A DNA stretch of 64,000 nt from NCBI RefSeq assembly GCF_023073415.1, contig NZ_JADPJL010000012.1, positions 124,001 through 188,000 on the forward strand. Reading direction: 5' to 3'. The DNA is from Bradyrhizobium sp. 190. GTDB taxonomy: Bacteria > Pseudomonadota > Alphaproteobacteria > Rhizobiales > Xanthobacteraceae. The notes under the pieces were generated by a model that did no database searches, was not told the origin of the DNA, and saw only the letters and a program-made list of their open reading frames with translations. The position numbers and the translations under genes are program-made. Below are positions 26,574-35,026 of this stretch, one piece after another (position 1 is the first letter of the stretch; each line of letters starts with the position of its first letter).

Positions 26574-26978
26574 TGTTCTTCCCTTTTTTGCTTTGCAATC
26601 CGGCATCATTGCCGGACTACCCAAATAACACCGGCTGCGTCCAATCGACGCGGGTGATCAGAGTGAACTTTCCGCGATTTCGCGCGATCCAAATGTGATC
26701 GGCGGCAGTTGCAATGCCCTTATGCGCTCGCCGCACGCCCGGTCCTTGGAGGGCCGCTCTTTGCTCGCTATCGGGGCATGGCGGACATCGATCAAGCCGC
26801 ACCGATCGAACTCGATTGATGAGTACGCGTCCTGACGCGTTGTACGGATCGCCTCACCTACAAACACGCTCGGCGTGCAGAGCTGGCGGCTGTGGGCGTG
26901 CCTGTTGGCTTTCGTGGCCATCCGCGGAGTGCTAGCGTCGATCCCGAACCCACTCATCTGGGGGAAATATTCACATGA
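26574..26978. other. Intergenic region without a visible gene
   Basis: About 400 bases between the exported protein start and the DedA gene. Several short frames read through but none looks like a protein. No terminator-like hairpin with a T run was found. Promoters of the two divergent genes must lie here. Confidence 0.5.
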
Positions 26979-27584
26979 GTGGGTGGGCTTACATTGCTGT
27001 TTCCGACGGATCTGACCTCGTTCCTCGACCTCATACGCCAGCATGGCGATGTGGCCTACAGCTTCATGTTTGCCTATGCAGCCTCGCATAGCCTGCTGCT
27101 TGCGCTGTTCGCGGGCTACGCGGCGCATTCGGGGGCGCTGGGTCTTGGCACGCTCATCGTGGTCTGCTGGTTCGGCAGTTTCGCCGGCGACGTCATTCGC
27201 TTCTGGATCGGGCGACGCTATGGCGCCCGCTTACTCGATCGTTTTCCGCGGTTCGAGCGCACGGTGCAGACGGTCGTCCGCCTGACGGAACGTCACTATG
27301 TCTGGATGATCCTGATTCACCGTTTCCCGCACGGCGTCCGCGGGCTCGCGGGGTTTGCTTACGGGATATCGCGGCTGCCGTGGTCCACTTTCCTGGCGCT
27401 CAACTTCGTTGCGGCGGGCCTTTGGTCCGGCGCCGTTGTCTCGGCTGGCTATGCCTTCGGTCAGTTCTCGGAGAAGTCCATCAACAATGCCTCTTCGGGC
27501 CTGGGCTTCGTGATGCTGGTCGCGTTCCTCGGCATGTCCTGGTTGCTCAGCAAGAAACTCGATCAGATCGTGCAGCGATCGTGA
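26979..27584 (+). CDS. DedA/SNARE-associated-type membrane protein
   Basis: 201 residues with four to five membrane helices. A glycine-rich front part includes GSFAGDVIRFWIGRRYGARLL. The conserved block HRFPHGVRGLAGFAYGISRLPW supplies the basic residues typical of DedA proteins. The family is linked to lipid scrambling, proton-motive force and envelope homeostasis. The GTG at 26979 is the longest in-frame start; TTG at 26994 is an alternative. GGGGGA near 26960 could serve either, so the start is unsure. Confidence 0.82.
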   Translation: MGGLTLLFPTDLTSFLDLIRQHGDVAYSFMFAYAASHSLLLALFAGYAAHSGALGLGTLIVVCWFGSFAGDVIRFWIGRRYGARLLDRFPRFERTVQTVVRLTERHYVWMILIHRFPHGVRGLAGFAYGISRLPWSTFLALNFVAAGLWSGAVVSAGYAFGQFSEKSINNASSGLGFVMLVAFLGMSWLLSKKLDQIVQRS

Positions 27585-27614
27585 AGCATGCGCGGGCGGT
27601 TGCTTGTTGCTAGC

Positions 27615-27739
27615 CGTAGGGTGGGCAAAGCGACTTGTCCGCCGTAGCTCGAAGAGCGAAGGCGGAAGCGTGCCCACCATCAAGCGCGCAACCGGGTGTT
27701 GGTGGGCACGGCGCGAAGTGCGCCTTTGCCCACCCTACG
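27615..27739. repeat. Family 1 palindromic repeat, long copy
   Basis: Has the usual CGTAGGGTGGGCAAAGCG left end and GCCCACCCTACG right end, but an extra segment of about 30 bases (containing TCCGCCGTAGCTCGAAGAGC) inserted in the left arm. This is the longest family 1 copy in the window. Confidence 0.88.
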
Positions 27740-27877
27740 TTTCCTGCGTTTGTTATTCTTCCATTGGTCCGGCAAGGGTGCGGCGAAGGTGCTGAGTTTC
27801 GCGCCACGTCTCACCAACTTCGTTCCCAAAACGAGCGAGCCTGGTTGCCAAGTGCATGATGATGAGTGTGACCATGG

Positions 27878-28087
27878 CTATTGGCCCGCCTTGATGAGCA
27901 AACGGCTGATGTGACGCTCTGCATCATCAGACAGCTTCTGCAGCCCGTGGGTAGCAATGTACGTCTCGACAATGCGGTCCGCATGCCGCTGACGGGAGCT
28001 GGTGTTAACGCGCAATAATCGTGCGAAAAATGTGGGCTTTTTGGTTGGAGCAGAAAGCCAGGCCCCAGTGGTTAATACGTTCGCCAT
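27878..28087 (-). CDS. Small hypothetical protein
   Basis: 69 residues. The ATG at 28087 is preceded by a very good AAAGGAG site, which supports real translation. The sequence is basic in its first half (APTKKPTFFARLLRVNTSS) and helical afterwards (RHADRIVETYIATHGLQKL, DDAERHISRLLIKAG). No signal peptide, membrane helix or known domain. It lies in a block of small single genes. Confidence 0.68.
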   Translation of the reverse strand: MANVLTTGAWLSAPTKKPTFFARLLRVNTSSRQRHADRIVETYIATHGLQKLSDDAERHISRLLIKAGQ

Positions 28088-28305
28088 TAGATGGCTCCTT
28101 TATCGGAGTTATCCTTGGGGCGAATTTCCTACCTGAATCACAGATAGGTACTGGTGAGCGCCAATGCGAGATCAAATAGCGCGCATTCGTGCATTATTTT
28201 GTATCTAATCGTGCAATGCGCGAAGCAATCACGCTGCAGTGATTCAAATGAACCATTGAGGATCAGGTGTGAGGGTTCGAACGACAGTCAGCTCGGCGGC
28301 AACCT

Positions 28306-28578
28306 TCATGACTTCTTCGGGATGGCATGCGGAGGACGCTCATCCGGGCTTCGCTCGGGATCGTTGTCACGCAGGCCCAGCGCGAAGTATTTTCTCGCGA
28401 CGGCATCGAGCAGCGTCGATATCAATTCCTGGTCCGACTTTTCCTCGCGCTGTTTGGCTTCCAGCAAAACCTTTTCAACCTGACTGCCGAAATAGGCGGC
28501 GGTTACGTCGTCAACCGTCGGCGCAATCAATGCCAGTCGCGCTCGCGCAAGGGCGCGCTCGTATTTTGCATTGGCCAT
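28306..28578 (-). CDS. Small helical hypothetical protein
   Basis: 90 residues, mostly alpha-helical by composition (ERALARARLALIAPTVDDV, QVEKVLLEAKQREEKSDQEL, TLLDAVARKYFALGLRDND) with a charged, proline-rich tail. The upstream ribosome-binding site is weak. Function unknown. The regular amphipathic pattern argues for a real gene. Confidence 0.55.
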   Translation of the reverse strand: MANAKYERALARARLALIAPTVDDVTAAYFGSQVEKVLLEAKQREEKSDQELISTLLDAVARKYFALGLRDNDPERSPDERPPHAIPKKS

Positions 28579-28736
28579 GGCAGCCTCAATGCTAACGGAC
28601 TTCTATGGCCCCCTGAGACCAGAGATGCTCAGGGCTAACCGGCTGAATTTCAGTCTGTTCCGGTTGCAGACACGAAACTAAATCGTTGCCGCGGGTTGGC
28701 TGCGACTCGCAATGGCAGCGAACGATCGGGCAGGGC

Positions 28737-28934
28737 CTAGCCGGAACTGCTATCGCGTTCGCCCGATGGGTTCTGCGTGGCGGCTGGCGCTGACGGTAAC
28801 GGCGTGACGCTTGTTTTGCGCTTGCCATCATAGCGGTCGGCGAGGTCCAAAAGCCGCTGCTTGATGAATGGGTCGGCCTTGGCCGCGATATCCCGAACTT
28901 CCCGGGCGCGCTCCCTGTAAAAATCCTCGTTCAT
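28737..28934 (-). CDS. Small hypothetical protein (MNEDFYRERAREVRDIA type)
   Basis: 65 residues from the ATG at 28934; a start at 28946 would add four residues. The helical front MNEDFYRERAREVRDIAAKA and KQRLLDLADRYDGKRK resemble a recurrent family of short Bradyrhizobium proteins. The C-terminus is Pro/Ser-rich and probably disordered. No known function. Confidence 0.65.
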   Translation of the reverse strand: MNEDFYRERAREVRDIAAKADPFIKQRLLDLADRYDGKRKTSVTPLPSAPAATQNPSGERDSSSG

Positions 28935-29095
28935 GACAAGCCGCATTTTCTCTAAAGCTCTGCTATTTCCTTTCTATACTATCCTTTCCCGATCATTCCG
29001 CCTGCCGGCGCCTGCCATGGCTAAGGACCGGTATTCTGGAAATCGCTGCCGGGGTTCTGTGCCAACGCTGCGACTACGAGAACAGGCGCTTCATA

Positions 29096-29120
29096 GGAAC
29101 CGGCCGATCCTGACCACGTT
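29096..29120 (+). promoter_or_regulatory. EcfG-type general stress promoter
   Basis: GGAAC at 29096-29100 and CGTT at 29117-29120, separated by 16 bases. This fits the alphaproteobacterial EcfG consensus GGAAC-N16/17-CGTT. It lies 30 bases before the DUF3606 start codon. Confidence 0.75.
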
Positions 29121-29149
29121 TCCCTTTCGGCTTAGGAGAGGCGGGAAGG

Positions 29150-29323
29150 ATGGATAACCTCACGAAAAGAGATCAGCCCGATCGCAGCAAGATCAACATG
29201 AGCGAGGATTTCGAGGTCAAGTATTGGCTGAAGGCTCTCGGCGTTTCCAGGGACGAACTGCAACGAGCCGTAGATAAGGTCGGAAATTCGGCCGCTGCCG
29301 TTCGCAAGGAGCTGGGGGTATGA
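29150..29323 (+). CDS. DUF3606 small protein
   Basis: 57 residues (MDNLTKRDQPDRSKINMSED, then VKYWLKALGVSRDELQRAV and a tail ending AAVRKELGV). This matches the DUF3606 pattern: an Asp/Arg-rich start, a W-containing helix and a GVS..EL helix. An AGGAG site precedes the ATG. Function unknown; relatives are often stress-induced, and the upstream EcfG-type promoter agrees with that. Confidence 0.85.
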   Translation: MDNLTKRDQPDRSKINMSEDFEVKYWLKALGVSRDELQRAVDKVGNSAAAVRKELGV

Positions 29324-29663
29324 CGAGCGAGCCGTAAGGCGCCGGATGTCGCGGGGCGATTGTCACTGAGCGGAGCGAGCGCTCACGCCGGGAACGGGTT
29401 AGATGTCAGCGCGTACCGATGCGTTGATGTCGCAGCAAGAAACCGGCAAAATTGCCGCGTTCATCGTTCTCCGTTATGGCCGGTTGCCACCCGGCGCGAG
29501 CTGTTGCTTCAACGCGCGCGCAGCCGTTTGTTTCCTATACTTCCCGATGAGACGTTGGCTGGCAGGCGCGGGACGCGCGCATGACGAAGTGTCAATCTCG
29601 TGGAACATTCATCACTTTGGCCCGTTCACGGAAGCACACATTCACTTTTTCCGGAGGGTTACC
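29324..29663. other. Intergenic region carrying the PRC-barrel gene promoter
   Basis: About 340 bases without a credible gene; in-frame extensions upstream of the PRC-barrel ATG are arginine-rich and lack family resemblance. The notable content is the EcfG-type promoter at 29602-29626. Confidence 0.55.
29602..29626 (+). promoter_or_regulatory. EcfG-type general stress promoter
   Basis: GGAAC at 29602-29606 and CGTT at 29623-29626 with a 16-base spacer, identical in geometry to the element at 29096. It precedes the PRC-barrel gene by 37 bases. Confidence 0.78.
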
Positions 29664-30200
29664 ATGAAGAATCTCATTGCTTTCGCACTTCTCAGCACCG
29701 CGATCGTCAGCGGCGCGGCCTATGCGCAGACCGCCCAGCCTGCCGATCGCGCTGCACCGGCCGCGACCACCAGTCCGGCTGCAAGTTCCGACAAGATGAT
29801 GCTCAAGGGCAAATGGCGCGCGTCCAAGCTCATGGGCCTCGACGTCTACAACGAGGCCAATGAGAAGCTCGGCGACATCAATGAACTGATCCTGGACAAG
29901 GACGGCAAGGTGCACGCCGTGGTTATCGGCGTCGGCGGCTTCTTAGGGATGGGCGAGCACGACATTGCCGTTACGATGGACAAGCTGAAATTTGCCGAGG
30001 AACCCGTCCGCACCAGCTCCACCGCGACCACGACGCGTGAAACCACGACCGGCACAGCCACGGCGCCGGCCAACACCACTGCGACCACGACCACACGCGC
30101 GAATAACGCGAGTGACTGGACTCCCGATCATGCCATGATGAGCGGCAACAAGGAGCAGCTCAAGGCAATGCCGCAGTTCAAGTATTCCGACTACAACTAA
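29664..30200 (+). CDS. Exported PRC-barrel domain protein
   Basis: 178 residues from the ATG at 29664, which follows CCGGAGGG. A signal peptide (MKNLIAFALLSTAIVSGAAY, cut after AYA) leads to a PRC-barrel core: KASKLMGLDVYN-like sequence, then EKLGDINELILDKDGKVHAV and IGVGGFLGMGEHDIAV. A Thr/Ala-rich linker (about 115-145) and a short tail with KEQLKAMPQFKYSDYN follow. It is predicted to be periplasmic, of the type common in rhizobia under stress. It is followed by a strong terminator, so it is monocistronic. Confidence 0.88.
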   Translation: MKNLIAFALLSTAIVSGAAYAQTAQPADRAAPAATTSPAASSDKMMLKGKWRASKLMGLDVYNEANEKLGDINELILDKDGKVHAVVIGVGGFLGMGEHDIAVTMDKLKFAEEPVRTSSTATTTRETTTGTATAPANTTATTTTRANNASDWTPDHAMMSGNKEQLKAMPQFKYSDYN

Positions 30201-30222
30201 GGTAGCGGCATCATTGAAAGTG

Positions 30223-30250
30223 AAAGGCCCCACGGTGGGGCCTTTTTTTC
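30223..30250 (+). terminator. Rho-independent terminator of the PRC-barrel gene
   Basis: Eight-base-pair stem AGGCCCCA / TGGGGCCT with a CGG loop, followed by a run of seven T, starting about 23 bases after the stop codon. Confidence 0.92.
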
Positions 30251-30459
30251 CTGAGAGCACGTTCGCAGCGTTTGAAAAAGTTTGGAACGTTGACGGTGCG
30301 GCCGGGTTGGAGCTCCGTATCAGCGCAGATACATCCTCAGTCAGAAACACCGATGGGCCTCAGCTCCTGTGACCGGGCTGAGGCCGTTTCTTTGCCCGCT
30401 TCGTTGGGCAAATCATTACATGGCTCCGCCTGCCTCACGGCTGAAAGCGTGCAAGAGCT

Positions 30460-30547
30460 GTAGGGTGGGCAAAGCGAAGCGTGCCCACCATTGCAAGTGA
30501 GCAAGAAATGGTGGGCACGGCGCTGGCGCGCCTTTGCCCACCCTACG
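30460..30547. repeat. Family 1 palindromic repeat
   Basis: GTAGGGTGGGCAAAGCGAAG at the left and GCCTTTGCCCACCCTACG at the right. It is isolated in a 1-kb gene-free stretch. Confidence 0.9.
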
Positions 30548-30714
30548 GCGTGCGGACTGATTTTCCTTCCGCGCAAGCGCAATCTCGAAACGCAACTGCG
30601 ACCAATTGGCACGACGGGCAAATCACCCAAAACCTGTCCAGTCCCTCTTGCGAAAATATTCCGCTTAACTTCCAGAGCAAATCATCGGCATAACTCCGCC
30701 CGTCTCACGGCAGA

Positions 30715-31108
30715 TGAGGACGCTCGCGATCGTCACGAACGTGCGGTGAGATGCGATGGACGCGAATGGTGCGATAGACGTACGCGCCTGACGCGTACGG
30801 CGAAGTCGTGTGGTCCTGACGCCGCGGTGCTGGCGCTAAGTTTCACGAGTTACCTCGTGGAGCGACGGTGGCAAGAAAGCCGTTCACCGGGGAGAGCACG
30901 AAGTAAGCCGTAAAGCCATTGCGCAGGGAAGGCCGGAATGCTCCCGCTGCCCTGTATGCTCGTGTGCATTTTCTTACGCGCAAATCGCACGCGAGACCGC
31001 GGGTGCAGCAAGCACCCGGTCTTCCCTGCGCCCTCTATTTCGAAGAGGGCCAAACGAAGATGCAAGCCTCGGACGCAATGCGCCGCGAGATCGCGAAGGT
31101 ATGTCATT
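30715..31108. repeat. Putative long interspersed element typical of Bradyrhizobium
   Basis: About 390 bases with the landmarks GAAGTCGTGTGGTCCTGACG, AAGAAAGCCGTTCACCGGGG, AAGTAAGCCGTAAAGCCATT and CGAGACCGCGGGTGCAGCA. From memory this block recurs many times in Bradyrhizobium and relatives and is often mis-called as short genes. Only one copy is in this window, so the repeat status is not shown by the sequence itself. No convincing protein is encoded. Confidence 0.5.
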
Positions 31109-31190
31109 CGTAGGATGGGTAGAGCGAAGCGAAACCCATCATCACGCGCACCGACATTGATGGACATCGCTTCGCTCCACCCATCCTACG
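31109..31190. repeat. Family 1b palindromic repeat (GGATGGGT type)
   Basis: Ends CGTAGGATGGGTAGAGCG and CTCCACCCATCCTACG. Same plan as family 1 but with GATGGGTAGAG instead of GGTGGGCAAAG. The second copy is at 53091. Confidence 0.88.
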
Positions 31191-31219
31191 GACGCCTCGC
31201 AATGAAGAGGCCGCCGGCC

Positions 31220-32335
31220 TTACTCCCCCGTCCCATGCGCCATCGCTTTCCGCTCCATCGCGTAGCGCACCAGCGCGGCGAAACGGTAGATGCCGTGCAC
31301 GAACTTGCCATAGGGCATGGTGACGAACAGCGAGAAAACTACGCCGAGATGCAGCGCCAGCAGCGGGCCCATCGCCGCCGTCTCGCGCAGGATCAACAGC
31401 GCCATGCCGGTCAGGCTGGTGAGAAACAGCATCACGATGAACGCGACATCCATGCCGTAGCGCGCTTCATCGACCAGCACGGGATCGCGCTTCCATCGCT
31501 CAATGAGCAAGCCGATCGGCCCGATCAACAGACCGATGCCGCCGAGCGTGCCGAGCACCACGGGCAGATCCCACCACGGATACGGCGCCTGCCGCGCCAG
31601 CAGATAGTGATAGAGCGTCGCGACGCAGGTGGAGGCGAAGCACAGCGCAAAGCCGTAGAAGGTCAGGTGATGATACAGCCTGCGACGATCGGTCGGGCGG
31701 TCGTCCTCGTCGAAGCAGCCGACCCCGCCGCCGTCGAGATAGCGCAGCTCGCCGGCATCGCGGATCGCTTGGAGCAGCGCGCCGATATCGGTCTTCATGC
31801 CGACGGGTTCGCCGATATCGCGCCAGAACGCGCGCACGCCCATCACCAAAGCCACGATCGCATAGAGGAACGCCGCGCCGAACAGCGCCGCCATCGCATT
31901 ATGCGGCATCAGTTTGTAGAACGCGCCCGGGCCGGTATGGACGCCGAACAACACCTGCCGGTCGTTGAAAGCAGCAAAGCCGAAGATGAACGCGGCGACG
32001 CTGAGCGCGGCAACGAGGCTGATGACGAGCCCGTTGCGCGCGAAGGCGCCGGCGAAGGCGCGGGGCCAGGCATAGGCCGCGTAGGACTCGGCACGCGCGA
32101 TGGCGAGCGTCTTCGGGACGTTGACGTTGAATTCATGCGGCGGCGAGAACTGGCAGTCAGTGTAGCAGGCGCCGCAGCCATGGCAGAGATTGGCGAGATA
32201 GTTGAGGTCGCCGTCGGAGAACGCGCGGCGCATTTCCATCGCCGGAAAAACCGCGCAGAGCCCCTCGCAATAGCGACAGGAATTGCAGACCGTCATCAGG
32301 CGGTCGGCTTCCTCCAGAATTCGCGTTCCGTGCAT
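31220..32335 (-). CDS. tcuB: Tricarballylate utilisation 4Fe-4S/membrane protein TcuB
   Basis: 371 residues. Two N-terminal ferredoxin-type clusters are visible: CNSCRYCEGLCAVFP near residue 17 and CHGCGACYTDCQFSP near 51. About five or six membrane helices follow (for example LVISLVAALSVAAFIFGFAA). TcuB re-oxidises the FADH2 of TcuA and passes electrons to the quinone pool. It lies at the distal end of the minus-strand group tcuA, hydrolase, tcuB. Confidence 0.88.
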   Translation of the reverse strand: MHGTRILEEADRLMTVCNSCRYCEGLCAVFPAMEMRRAFSDGDLNYLANLCHGCGACYTDCQFSPPHEFNVNVPKTLAIARAESYAAYAWPRAFAGAFARNGLVISLVAALSVAAFIFGFAAFNDRQVLFGVHTGPGAFYKLMPHNAMAALFGAAFLYAIVALVMGVRAFWRDIGEPVGMKTDIGALLQAIRDAGELRYLDGGGVGCFDEDDRPTDRRRLYHHLTFYGFALCFASTCVATLYHYLLARQAPYPWWDLPVVLGTLGGIGLLIGPIGLLIERWKRDPVLVDEARYGMDVAFIVMLFLTSLTGMALLILRETAAMGPLLALHLGVVFSLFVTMPYGKFVHGIYRFAALVRYAMERKAMAHGTGE

Positions 32336-32365
32336 TCGTTGCTTCCTGCCTTCGCGCCAGCCCGC

Positions 32366-33400
32366 TTACTTGGTCAGCCCCTTGCCTTCGAGCCATTTCT
32401 GGATCAGGGCGGCGACCTCGGCGTTGTTCTTGTCCATCATCACCATGTGCGAGTTGCCCTTGATCCCGGCTTGCGGCAGGTCGACGACATCGACGCTGCC
32501 GCCGGCGGCCTTGATGGCGTCCGCAAAGGCAATGCCGTTGGCGCGGATTTTCGGCCAGCGCGAATCCTTCTCGATGTAATCGCCATAGACGATCAGCGTC
32601 GGAATGTCCTTCAAAGCATCGACCTTGGCCGGATCGCCGAGACCGGCGGGCTCGATCGCGATCAGCGCCTTGACCTTGTCGGGCCGTGCCTGCGCCACCT
32701 TGAAGCCGAAGCTGCCGGCCTGGCTGTGGAACAGGATGATGGATGGGCCGACACGGTCGATCTCGGCGATATAGGCGGCAATGATCGCGTCATCGGTGGT
32801 GGTCCAGCGCGGCACGTTCTGCTTGACGAAATTCTCGTAGCCCTCGTTCGGGAACTGGCTGCCGGGCATCAGCTTGCGCTTGGCCGGATCCGGATTGTAG
32901 GAGCCTGCGCCATCGCCGATGCGAAAGCGCTCGAACGGATTGGCGGTCGTGAGGAACACCGGCTCGCTCTTGAAGATATCGGGATATTGTGCCCAGCCGG
33001 CGCGGCCGCGCTCGACCGCGTCGGAATTGTAGACGGCCCAGCCCTTGCGCAGGAAGTAGTTCAGCCAGCCCTCGCGTCCATCCGGCGTCGTTTCATACGT
33101 TACGCCGGTCAGCCCGCCGCCATGCCACATCAGCAGCGGATAGGCGCCCTTTTCGTTGGCGGGCAGAAAATACTGCACATACATCTGCTCGACCTGATAG
33201 GTGCCGTTGGGATCGACTTTTGCGGGCACGCCGCCAGGAGTGAAGGTCACCTCCTTGACCGGCTTGCCGGAAATCTCCACCAGCCGCCCGCCGACATGGA
33301 ACGAACCCATGTCGCGCAACGCGATCGGCTCAGCCGCGTTGGCCAGTGTCGCGCTCATCAAAACTGCCGCAGCATAAACAATCGCAAGCCGCATCATCAA
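32366..33400 (-). CDS. Exported alpha/beta hydrolase (esterase-like) in the tcu operon
   Basis: 344 residues with a signal peptide (MMMRLAIVYAAAVLMSATLANAA), so periplasmic. The alpha/beta-hydrolase core shows LLMWHGGGLTGVTYE (oxyanion region), nucleophile motif FHSQAGSFG (S in H-S-Q-A-G) and a late acidic/His segment with NSHMVMMDKNN. It lies between tcuA and tcuB on the same strand, 30 bases from tcuB. A likely role is releasing a tricarboxylate or related acid from an ester outside the inner membrane; this is inferred from context. Confidence 0.78.
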   Translation of the reverse strand: MMMRLAIVYAAAVLMSATLANAAEPIALRDMGSFHVGGRLVEISGKPVKEVTFTPGGVPAKVDPNGTYQVEQMYVQYFLPANEKGAYPLLMWHGGGLTGVTYETTPDGREGWLNYFLRKGWAVYNSDAVERGRAGWAQYPDIFKSEPVFLTTANPFERFRIGDGAGSYNPDPAKRKLMPGSQFPNEGYENFVKQNVPRWTTTDDAIIAAYIAEIDRVGPSIILFHSQAGSFGFKVAQARPDKVKALIAIEPAGLGDPAKVDALKDIPTLIVYGDYIEKDSRWPKIRANGIAFADAIKAAGGSVDVVDLPQAGIKGNSHMVMMDKNNAEVAALIQKWLEGKGLTK

Positions 33401-33448
33401 TCCTCCCTTTGTCTCCCTCTCCCCGCAAGCGGGGAGAGGTGCGTCGCG

Positions 33449-34849
33449 TTAATTCCGCGCATTCTTCGCCGCTTCCCGTCCCGCCACCCGTCCGAACACG
33501 CTGCCGATGGTCATGCCGATGCCGGCCGCATAGCCCTTGCCAAGTACGTTGCCGGCCATGATCTCGCCGGCCGCGAACATGTTGGCGGAAGGCTTGCCGT
33601 CCTTCATCACCATGCGCGACTGCTTGTTCACGCGGGTGCCGAGATAGGTGAAGGTGATGCCGGGCCGCACCGGATAGGCCAGATAAGGCGGCGTCTCGAT
33701 CCTGCGCGCCCAATGCGTCTTCGGCGGCGTGATGCCTTCGGTGCGGCAATCGTCGAGGATGGTGTGATCGAAGGTGCCGGGCTGCACCGCGGCGTTGAAC
33801 TCGGTAATGGTCTTCTCCAGCGCCGCCGGATCGAGCTCGAGCTTGCCGGCGAGTTCCGCGATGGTGGTGCCCTCGATTGGCGGAAACAGCGTCGGCATGA
33901 AGCTATTGCGTACGGACGCATCGAAGATGATGTAGGCGATCTGGTCCGGTTGGGCTGCCACCAGCCGGCCCCAGATCGCGTAGCGCTTCGGCCAGATGTC
34001 CTCGCCCTCGTCATAGAAGCGCTGGGCGTGCTTGTTGACGACGATGCCGAACACTACCGAGTCGTGGCGGGTGATGATGCCGCCGTCGAATTTCGGCGCG
34101 CGAGCGTCAATCGCAACCGCATGGCATTGGGTGGGGTCGCCGATGTCCTGCACGCCCTTGTCGAGCAGCATCTTCAGGATCGAGCCGCGGTTGTACGGCG
34201 TGCCGCGGATCAGGAAATTGTCGGCCGCCTCGCCCCAGTACTCCTTGAGCCATTCGATATTGGCTTCAAAACCGCCGGCTGCCGCCACCAGCGCCGAGGC
34301 ACGAATTTCTACCGCGCTGTCGATCGGCTGTTTCAGCTTTGCGGACAGGAACATGCCGTCCTCGATCTGGAGGTCGATCACTTCAGCATCATAGACGATC
34401 TCGACGCCGAGCTTTTCGGCAGTGAGATAGAGCGCGTTCAGCATCGCCCTGCCGCCACCGAGGAAGAACGAGTTGGTGCGGCCGAGGCTCAGCGTGCCGC
34501 CGAGCGAGGGTTGCCAGCGCACGCCTTGTTCGACGATCCAGTTCAGGATGTCCTTGGACTCCCGAATCATGAACTTTGCCAGTTCCTCGTCGGTCTGCCC
34601 GCCGGTCAGGCGCAACAGGTCGTCCCAGAATTCCTCTTCCGTGTAGGGGCCGGTGAGAATCTCGGTCGCCGCATCATGGGCGCAACGCATGTTGCGGGTG
34701 TGGCGGGTATTGCCGCCGCGATAGAACTTTGGCGCGCCTTCCAGCACCAGCACGGAAGCGCCCGCCCGCCGGGCGCTGATGGCGGCGCACAAAGCGGCGT
34801 TGCCGCCGCCGATCACCAGCACATCGAATTTTTTAGTCAGATCGGCCAT
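33449..34849 (-). CDS. tcuA: FAD-dependent tricarballylate dehydrogenase TcuA
   Basis: 466 residues. The N-terminal FAD-binding motif DVLVIGGGNAALCAAISARR is followed by ARRAGASVLVLEGAP. The flavoprotein signature RGGNTRHTRNMR resembles fumarate reductase/TcuA proteins, and the C-terminal AGEIMAGNVLGKGYAAGIGM closes the FAD domain. It oxidises tricarballylate to cis-aconitate. The LysR gene lies directly upstream on the same strand. No TcuC-type permease is seen nearby. Confidence 0.88.
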   Translation of the reverse strand: MADLTKKFDVLVIGGGNAALCAAISARRAGASVLVLEGAPKFYRGGNTRHTRNMRCAHDAATEILTGPYTEEEFWDDLLRLTGGQTDEELAKFMIRESKDILNWIVEQGVRWQPSLGGTLSLGRTNSFFLGGGRAMLNALYLTAEKLGVEIVYDAEVIDLQIEDGMFLSAKLKQPIDSAVEIRASALVAAAGGFEANIEWLKEYWGEAADNFLIRGTPYNRGSILKMLLDKGVQDIGDPTQCHAVAIDARAPKFDGGIITRHDSVVFGIVVNKHAQRFYDEGEDIWPKRYAIWGRLVAAQPDQIAYIIFDASVRNSFMPTLFPPIEGTTIAELAGKLELDPAALEKTITEFNAAVQPGTFDHTILDDCRTEGITPPKTHWARRIETPPYLAYPVRPGITFTYLGTRVNKQSRMVMKDGKPSANMFAAGEIMAGNVLGKGYAAGIGMTIGSVFGRVAGREAAKNARN

Positions 34850-34980
34850 GCGCTCTTGTTGTCGTTGTTGGCCTGGAAATCAAACCTGCGCTCGGCCAGG
34901 AAAATCCATCCGCCCCCGCGATTTTCTAGCCTGATGAAGAGGCCACGTCACGCGTCTCGTGCGCTCCGAAATGCAGCCGT

Positions 34981-34997
34981 ATGCGACGATGTCGCAT
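34981..34997. promoter_or_regulatory. Perfect dyad upstream of tcuA
   Basis: ATGCGAC-GAT-GTCGCAT: seven-base arms with a three-base spacer, in the 177-base gap between the LysR stop and the tcuA start. No T run follows, so a regulator site is more likely than a terminator. Confidence 0.45.
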
Positions 34998-35026
34998 GCA
35001 ACTCGCTATGCGGATTATCTGCGATG

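Noticed and set aside
28265..28300. tRNA-like TPsiC sequence (GGTTCGAAC)
   Set aside because: No acceptor stem, D-arm or anticodon arm can be placed around it.
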